DNA of 64,000 bases, taken from positions 28,612,501 to 28,676,500 of the forward strand of contig NC_133559.1 in the NCBI RefSeq assembly GCF_048773025.1, written 5' to 3'. Of this stretch, positions 57,580 to 64,000 are shown one piece after another. Position 1 is the first letter of the stretch, and each line of letters begins with the position of its first letter. The stretch comes from Camelus bactrianus (Eukaryota > Chordata > Mammalia > Artiodactyla > Camelidae). The notes below the pieces were generated by a model that ran no database searches, was not told where the DNA came from, and saw only the letters and a program-made list of their open reading frames with translations. Position numbers and translations under genes: made by a program.

Positions 57580-57945
57580 CCTTGTTTATGTTTGCTTTTA
57601 TTGCTTCAGCTTTTGATGTCATATTCAAGAAGTCATCGCCAAGACCAATGTTATGAAGCTTTGCTCTGTGTTTTCTTCTAGGAGTTTTATAGTATCAGGT
57701 CTTCAGTCTTTAATCTATTTTGAGGGTGTGTGTGTGTGTGTATGTGTGTGGTATATGATAGGGTCCCATTTCTGCATGTGGATATCCAGTTTTCCTAACA
57801 CCATTTGTTGAAAAGACGGTCTCCTCCCCATTGTGTAGACTTGGCACCCTTGTCAGAGATCATTTGACTGTATGTGTGTGGGTTTATTTTGGGGCTCTCC
57901 ATCCTGTCCTGTTGGTCTGTATGCTGTCTTTATGTAAATATAAAC
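57580..57945 (-). mobile_element. L1 ORF2 fragment, antisense, with (GT)n
   Basis: Antisense ORF2 order: 'gaagtcatcgccaagaccaa', 'ttcttctaggagttttatag', a GT repeat (57725-57750), 'tggatatccagttttcctaa', 'caccatttgttgaaaagacg', 'gttggtctgtatgctgtctt'. Confidence 0.85.
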
Positions 57946-58369
57946 AGAACAAACCTAATGCAGAAAATAAAGAGAAAAGAATTACCACAACTATACATGT
58001 CGTTTATTGAAAGCATATGTACAGATGATTAATATAGAGAATTACTATTACTATATTCTATAATTAAATGAAAAAAATATGAAGGATGTAGTTAACCTTT
58101 ATATTCAGTGCCCTATATATGTACATTTTGTGGACATCATGTATATCCATTTAAAAATTTTTTATTGTGACCAACTTGCTTCTTGTTTGTTACTCTAGCT
58201 AATCTGGATTCACCTGATAATAACACTGTTTGCAGCATATAATGTATATCCAGACTGTTTCTGTCTGTTATAATAGCATCGTAATAGAGAAAGCCAGTTT
58301 CAAGAGGAGGAGATCTTAAAGCAATTTCACTAGCTCAAGATACTCATTTTTAATGTTTTTTACTAAAAT

Positions 58370-58797
58370 TTTTCCCATTTATATATGTATTTATTTTACA
58401 ATGTCATATTTTAAAAATTGAAGTATAGTTGATATACAATATTATGTGTTACAGGTATACAATATAGTGATTCACAATTTTTAAAGTTTATACTCCATTT
58501 ATAGTTATTATAAAATATTGGCTACATTTCCCCATGTTGCACAGCACATCCTTGTAGCTTGTTTTATACCTGATGGTTTGTACCTCTTAATCCTCCCCCT
58601 CCGTCTTGCCCCTCCCTGTTCCTCTCCCCACTGATAACCACCAGTTCCTTGTCTACAGCTGCGAGTCTGTCTCTTTTCTGTTACATTCACTGGTTTGTTG
58701 TATTTTTTCAGATTCCACCTGTAAGTGATATCTTACAGTATTTGTCTTTCTCTGTCTGACTTATTTCACCCAGCGTAATGCCCTCCAAGTCCATCCA
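58370..58797 (-). mobile_element. L1 3' UTR, antisense
   Basis: Antisense 3' end onwards: 'ttgaagtatagttgatatac', 'atttccccatgttgcacagc', 'ctgataaccaccagttcctt', 'gattccacctgtaagtgata', 'cttatttcacccagcgtaat'. It stops abruptly at 'gtccatccatg', where sense L1 sequence begins. Confidence 0.85.
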
Positions 58798-58856
58798 TGC
58801 TGTGCACCGGAAACTAATACAACATTTTAAATCAACTGTACTTTAATTAAAAAGCA
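58798..58856 (+). mobile_element. L1 3' terminus, sense, joined to the antisense block
   Basis: 'ctgtgcaccggaaactaata', 'caacattttaaatcaactgt', 'actttaattaaaaagc' is the sense 3' terminus of an L1 with a short A-rich tail. It is fused directly to the antisense block on its left. Confidence 0.8.
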
Positions 58857-58860
58857 AACA

Positions 58861-59400
58861 ACCAACCCACCCATTTAAAATATGGGCAGAAGAACTGAAC
58901 ATTTTTCCAAAGGAAGAAATGCAGATGGCCAACAGGAACATGAAAAGCTGCTCAACATCACCGCTATCAGGGAAATGCAAACCAAAATCACAATGAGACA
59001 CCATCTCACACTTGTCAGAAAGGCCATCATCAGAAAGAACAAAAATAACAAATGTTGTCGAAGATGTGGAGAGAAGGGAACCCCTGTATACTGTTGGTGG
59101 GAATGCAGTCGGTGCAGCCATTATGGAAAACAGTATGGAGGTTTCTCAAAAACCTCAAAATAGAACCCCCATGTGGCCCAGCAACTGCACTCCTGGGCAT
59201 ATATCTGAGAAAAACAAAAACATTTATTAAAAAAGATACATACTCACCCTGCTACTGACAGCAGCGTTATTTATAATTGCCAAGACATGGAAGCATCCTA
59301 AGTGCACATCAATAGATAAATGGATAAAGAAGATGCAGTGTACATATGCAATGGAACACAACTCACCCATGAAAAAGAAGGATATTTTGCCATTTGCTGC
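58861..59400 (+). mobile_element. L1 ORF2 end, sense
   Basis: Sense ORF2: 'aatatgggcagaagaactga', 'catttttccaaaggaagaaa', 'catcaccgctatcagggaaa', 'accaaaatcacaatgagaca', 'ggtgggaatgcagtcggtgc', 'agcaactgcactcctgggca', 'atggataaagaagatgcagt'. Translations in two frames ([36 protein letters not shown]) show frameshift decay. Confidence 0.9.
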
Positions 59401-60296
59401 CCTTGATTCACTTTTTTTTTTTTCACTACAAAAACCAGAATTTTATAACTGGTGCAAACATTTCCATTGCATCAAAAACAGCAAAATACCTCGAAATAAA
59501 CTTAGTTTATTTTGACTTTTCAGTCATCTGCTACTGAAAAACGTGTTGCATTTCTTCCTTGCTTGGAAATATTAAGATTATTAACATAGCAAAGATTTCA
59601 AATAGGCAAGTCTGGCTGTCTAATACATGTCTTTAAAAAGTTAGACCGAAATTGGTTTCTTATCCATCTGAGTTTAGCTCTGAGTTTAATCAACATCCAA
59701 ACATTCTCTACAGAGCTTTTTTCCTAGATAACCGTTGTACGTAGCGTACAATTATGGTTGATGGTAAGATTCCATACTATCACATGAAGAGTATAATCTC
59801 AAACGTAGTATAATCTCAAGCCTCTGTGTAATTCATAATCTTTACTGTGTCGCTGAGCACATTACTTATTTCTGCTGACTTTTTTTTCATAGTAAGATTT
59901 TCTCGATGAAGGAAGCAGTGTGTTGCTTTACGTTCTGGCTCAAGCTCCTTAATCTGAGCATTGACTATAGAACCTTCTGTACAAGGTTTAAACTCCAAAT
60001 CACATTTTCTGATACAGATCATACAAGGTCATACCAAATTTCTAGAAAAGTTTCTAAATACTTTCAATTTCTAAACTGATCTCTTCACACTGGTAGCAGT
60101 TGGTGGACAGATTCAGCTTTGAGAGATGTTGCTTCCGTGTACTTCAGTCCACTTAAGTCACTATTGGGTAGTGATCCTACTTAACTAAGTTCACTGAATT
60201 GTATTTAGGTTATTTCCTCTGTCTAGCTTATAATACAAATGACGAAGAATTTAAATGAAAATTACATTGAAAAAAAAGATTAACACTTTACAATTT

Positions 60297-60397
60297 TAAT
60301 TTTATTTATTTATTTTTAATGGAGGTACTGGGGGTTGAACCCAGGACCTCATACATGCTAAGCATGCGCTCTGCTGCTGAGCTCTACCCTCCCACTC
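60297..60397 (-). mobile_element. Camelid tRNA-derived SINE, antisense
   Basis: In reverse: B box (GGGGGTTGAACCC), 'catacatgctaagcatgcgc' and A box (GCTGAGCTCTACCCTCCC), with a TTTATTTATTTATTTTTAAT tail on the left. No clear duplication was found at its ends. Confidence 0.93.
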
Positions 60398-60409
60398 ACA
60401 TTTGTTGAA

Positions 60410-60600
60410 TAAAGATGGACATTTACTGAATGCTTACTCTGTGACAAAAAGTTTATGTGCCTTACATCCTTAAGAAGTGGCTGTTGTTACAGTTTCTATT
60501 TTACAGAAAAAAAAAGGAACAGGTTCAGAGTGTGTAATGCTCAAGATAACATAGGTCATATTCAATGAAGCTGGGATTCGAGCACTGTACAACTCTTTTC
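60410..60600 (-). repeat. MIR SINE, antisense
   Basis: Reverse MIR order: 'tgaatgcttactctgtgaca', 'tttctattttacagaaaaaa', 'gaacaggttcagagtgtgta', 'gaagctgggattcgagcact'. Confidence 0.7.
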
Positions 60601-60834
60601 TTTATGTCATCATCTCTCCCTCATATCTTACTTTTGAGAGCAAGAAGAAAATAATTTTGAATTCATGATCTTAAGATAAATGGGAAAAAATCATATTTCA
60701 AAAGTGCGACAATAACAAAGTTAACAGAGAAGAAAATGTGGGGAAAGTGTGTTATGAAAAAATGATAAATATGTGTAGGAAAACAGCTGAAAATGTTGGC
60801 AAGAGGAAAGAAATTGTAGAAATCAACTTCACTA

Positions 60835-61500
60835 GGTATAATTTACATATAATAAAATGCACTCATTTCAAGTGTACAGTTTTATGAATTTTGACAGATG
60901 TATATACTCTTGTTACCATCATTACAATAAAATTAGAGACCATTTCCATCAATCCCTAATTTCCCCCGCATCCCTTCCTTTCTCATCAGTCACCCTCCCC
61001 CACAGCTCTAGGGAAGTATTACCTACATGTTGTTACTAGAGACTAGATTTGTTTTTCCAAAGTTTTGCATAAATGTGTTCATGAAGTGTGAACCCGGGAA
61101 TCTTTCGATGATTGCTTAGCGTAATGTTTTTAAGATTCATCTGGGTGGTTATGTATAGTTTGTTCCTTTTTAACATTGAGTACTGTTCCATTGCCTAGAT
61201 GTACTATAATTCATGTGTTCATCTGCTGAGGGACGTATGTATTGTTTCTAGTTTTGGGCGATTATGAAAAAAGTTGCTCTGAACATGCATGTCCAAGTCT
61301 TCGTATGGGACATATGTTTCTCTCTTTTGGGCAAATACTTAAGAGTGGAATTGCTAGGCTGTGTGACAAATGCATCTCGACTTTCTAAGAACTGCCAAAC
61401 TGTTCTCCAAAGTGCTTTATTATTTTATATTTCCACTAGCAACTAATGAGCATTCCAGTTACTCCACATCCTTGCCGACACTGGGTATTGTCAGTGAAAG
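60835..61500 (-). mobile_element. Old L1 3' region, antisense
   Basis: Antisense L1M/L1ME order: 'tttcaagtgtacagttttat', 'accatcattacaataaaatt', 'gattgcttagcgtaatgttt', 'ttccattgcctagatgtact', 'agagtggaattgctaggctg', 'actgccaaactgttctccaa'. Confidence 0.8.
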
Positions 61501-61884
61501 GAAGTATTTAGCATATCGACTTAGAAAGACTAGTTTCTTTTACACTTGCCTTTGTCAGGAAGGGAATGAATAGTGGATAAGATTCTGTAGTACTTCTGTT
61601 TCTTCATTTGGATAGCTAATGCCCGGTACACCTCCCAGGGTACCGTACTTAGCGGGAAATTTGATACTTAGCTTATCATTGCTTTCAGCTCCTCTTGACC
61701 CAGTCTCTTCCAAATAAAGTCACAGATAGTGCTGAGCGGAGCTCAATTCAATCTTCTCCCTCAATTAGGACAGAGTATGTGGCACTTGAGGGAAAAGAGT
61801 ATGGTCACAGGCTCAAGAGGAGAGATGTGGAGCTCTGAAAACCCTCCAAGAGCTTGCTCTTGGGAAGTCTATGGAGTCTAACTG

Positions 61885-62680
61885 CTGTTAGATATAGATG
61901 TATATTTTTCAGTCCTACAATACTGTTTTGACTATTAGATAAGTTTCAGGTGTATGGCATTATAATTCAACAGACTGTGTACACTGCAAAGTGATCACCA
62001 CCACAAGTCTGATTTCCAGCCATCTTTGTACAGTTGACCCTCTTCACCCCACTTCACCCCTCACCCCTTTCCCCTCTGGTAACCACTAATCTGATCTCTG
62101 TATCAATATGTTTGTTTTTGTTTTGTTTGTTCATTCGTTTTGGTTTCTTAGATTCCACATATGAATGAAATCATATCTGACTTATTTCTATCTGACTTAT
62201 TTCACTTAGCATAATACCTTCAGCGTCCATCCATGTTGTAGCAAATGATAGGATTTCATTCTTTTTTATGGCTGAGTAATATTCCATTGTGTATATATGC
62301 TACATCTTTTTTATCCATTTATCACTGATGGACATTTTGGTTGTTTCCATATCTTGGCTATTGCGTATTATGCTTCAGTGAACATAGGAGTGCATATATC
62401 TTTTTGAATTCATATTTTTGCATTCTTCAGATAAATACCATGAAGTAGAATAGCTGGGTCATATGGTAGTTCTATTATTAGTTTTTTGGAGGGATTTCCA
62501 TTTACTGTTTTCCATAGTGGCTGCACCAATATACAGTCCCACCAACAGTGTACGAGGGTTCTCTTTTCTTCGTATCCTCTCCAACACTTGTTATTCCTTT
62601 TCTTTTCAATAATAACCATTCTAACAAGTGTGAGGTGATATCTCATTGTGGTTTTGATTTGCTCTTTATAGATAATTTAC
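61885..62680 (-). mobile_element. L1 3' region, antisense
   Basis: Antisense 3' UTR and ORF2 end: 'agtttcaggtgtatggcatt', 'gtaaccactaatctgatctc', 'ttccacatatgaatgaaatc', 'gtaatattccattgtgtata', 'agaatagctgggtcatatgg', 'tgcaccaatatacagtccca', 'caagtgtgaggtgatatctc'. The ORF2 end reads [20 protein letters not shown] on the minus strand. Confidence 0.9.
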
Positions 62681-62689
62681 CTTTACATT

Positions 62690-63580
62690 GATGACTTTTA
62701 AGACACTTTCTTTGCCTTTCATATTTTATAATTTCCAATGAGATGTATCTAGGTATGGATTTAATTTTATTTATCCTGCTTGAAACTCAAATTTGGTAAT
62801 TCTTGTTTCTCAGTAATTCTGGAAAATACTCAGCCATTATCTCTTAAAATTTTTTTGATAAAGATTTTATTTGGAAATAGTTTTAAACTTTTAAGAAAGT
62901 TGTAAAAGTAAAGATAGTTACAAGGAGCACTCCTAGACCTTGTGTCCAGATTTGCCTATGTAGATCTGCTTTGCCAGTTTTACTCTGTGAAAGCTCTTTT
63001 ATTCTTTCTCTCTGTCTTGCTCTCTCTATTTTTTTCTGAACTATTTTAGGTCAGTCATTATCTCTTTATATACTGTACTCCTCCATTTTCTCTTCTTTCA
63101 GAACATGGACTAAATATTTATTGAACCTTCTCATTTATCCTATGTTTTGTCTTATAATTCCAAGTACTCATCTTTTAAGGCCACATTTGGGGATTTTTTC
63201 CAGATCAATCATCTAGGTCTCCACATTTTTTTTTTTTTACAGGTCTGTTAATCTGCTGTTTAACTCACTTACTGAGTTTTTTAAAATCAATGAATATATT
63301 TATCTTTTCTAGAATTTTATTTTGTGCCTGTATTTCCCTTCATTTTCTTATTTTTGATTTATTCATCTTTAATTATTTTAAATGCTCTTACTGTATAGTC
63401 TAACAAATACTTCCATTATCTTTATCTAAAGTTCTTAGGAGTTTAACTTTGTTTGCTGTTGTTGTTGTTATTATTTCTGCCCGTTCTTACTTATAGAGGA
63501 TTTTATCCTTTGGGAGTTGTAAAATTCTGTTTTCTAAGTCATGCTTGGTGGGGATCCTGTGTGGCCTGCACTGAAGGCAT
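62690..63580. other. AT-rich stretch, mostly unassigned
   Basis: No coding exon was seen. Part ('aaagttgtaaaagtaaagat', 'gtgtccagatttgcctatgt') resembles ancient L1-associated sequence, but I could not assign a family with confidence. Confidence 0.4.
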
Positions 63581-63592
63581 CTGTCTCTAGAG

Positions 63593-63753
63593 CAGTGGTT
63601 CTCAATCTTTGCTGCACATTAGAATCACCTAGTAAGCCTTTAAAAATTAGGATGACAGGTTGAGCCTCAGACCAGTTAACTCCGCTACTCTGGATGTTTG
63701 AGACTGAGGCATTGGTGTTTTTCAAGCTCCACAATCAAGGTTGAGAAGCACTG
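63593..63753. mobile_element. MER5A hAT-Charlie DNA transposon with 8-bp target-site duplication
   Basis: Left terminus CAGTGGTTCTCAATCTTTGC and right terminus AAGGTTGAGAAGCACTG form the expected terminal inverted repeats. The interior has 'cacattagaatcacctagta' and 'gaggcattggtgtttttcaa'. Flanks are CTCTAGAG (63585-63592) and CTCCAGAG (63754-63761), the 8-bp hAT duplication with one mismatch. Both ends are present, but it is non-autonomous. Confidence 0.93.
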
Positions 63754-63939
63754 CTCCAGAGAGAATTTGCCTTTAATTTTTACAGGCATGAGGAGTGTGT
63801 ATCCTGCCCTCAATCACTTTAATATTAATTTCTCAGCTCTAGATTCCTGAACTACATAGGTAGAATAATTTTTTTAACAGTAGAGAGACATTTTTAATAG
63901 AGAATATCAGCATACTAATTTGATTCTTTTTAATTTTTT

Positions 63940-64000
63940 TTGGTTTGTTTTTTTCTAACTTCATTGAGGAATAACTGACAAATATAATTATATATATTTA
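63940..64000 (-). mobile_element. L1 3' end, antisense, cut by the window edge
   Basis: 'ttctaacttcattgaggaat' and 'aactgacaaatataattata' match the start of an antisense L1 3' UTR. It runs off the right edge. Confidence 0.6.

Larger units (their letters stand above)
39111..64000 (+). other. Presumed first intron of RGL1, hosting APOBEC4 on the opposite strand
   Basis: In human, RGL1 (a Ral guanine nucleotide dissociation stimulator-like protein) runs rightward from the ARPC5 promoter, with a very long first intron containing APOBEC4 in antisense. Here I see no plus-strand coding exon resembling the RGL1 REM or CDC25 domains to the right edge, which fits. The interval is AT-rich and rich in L1, MIR and SINE copies. 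Unassigned parts include about 39880-42300, 45050-48180, 52060-54950 and 56310-57580. The assignment rests on synteny, not on an exon seen here. Confidence 0.5.

Noticed and set aside
39111-64000. Search for RGL1 coding exons on the plus strand
   Set aside because: No open segment resembles the RGL1 N-terminus, REM or CDC25 domains. The interval fits the long first intron.

Overview
This window is mammalian nuclear DNA, almost certainly from a camelid (camel, llama or alpaca group). The genes are intron-split with standard splice signals and a CpG-island promoter. The interspersed repeats combine pan-mammalian fossils (MIR, L2, MER5A, MLT1, old L1) with young tRNA-like SINEs. These SINEs have an intact A box and B box and read like the camelid Vic-1/CAM family. 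The young L1 3' ends are of cetartiodactyl type. The gene order matches human 1q25 (NCF2 - ARPC5 - RGL1 promoter - APOBEC4).

Layout. 1-3.9 kb (minus strand): the 5' end of NCF2 (p67phox), with two coding exons encoding the first 85 codons or so; the rest of the gene lies off the left edge. 3.9-28.1 kb: NCF2 upstream flank and intergenic DNA, filled with L2, MIR, SINE, L1, two MLT1-type LTR fossils and a U6 snRNA retropseudogene. 28.1-38.5 kb (minus strand): the complete ARPC5 gene, four coding exons that join to exactly 151 codons. Its first intron is a U12-type AT-AC intron. A TMA7 processed pseudogene lies in intron 2 and a HAL1-like insertion in intron 3. 37.85-39.1 kb: a CpG island that probably drives ARPC5 leftward and RGL1 rightward. 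39.1-64 kb: no plus-strand coding exon is visible, as expected for the long first intron of RGL1. Nested in it on the minus strand is the intact single-coding-exon APOBEC4 gene (370 codons).

The genes do not form one pathway, but two of the products act in phagocytes and at the cell cortex: p67phox activates the NADPH oxidase, and ARPC5 is a subunit of the Arp2/3 actin nucleator. I found no undescribed system, CRISPR array or prokaryotic-type cassette. The most notable signals are the AT-AC intron of ARPC5, a 12-bp coding duplication beside the zinc motif of APOBEC4, the APOBEC4 stop codon embedded in a poly(A) hexamer, a perfect X-box palindrome in the shared promoter, and several cleanly readable retrotransposition events, including an apparent poly(A)-only insertion.
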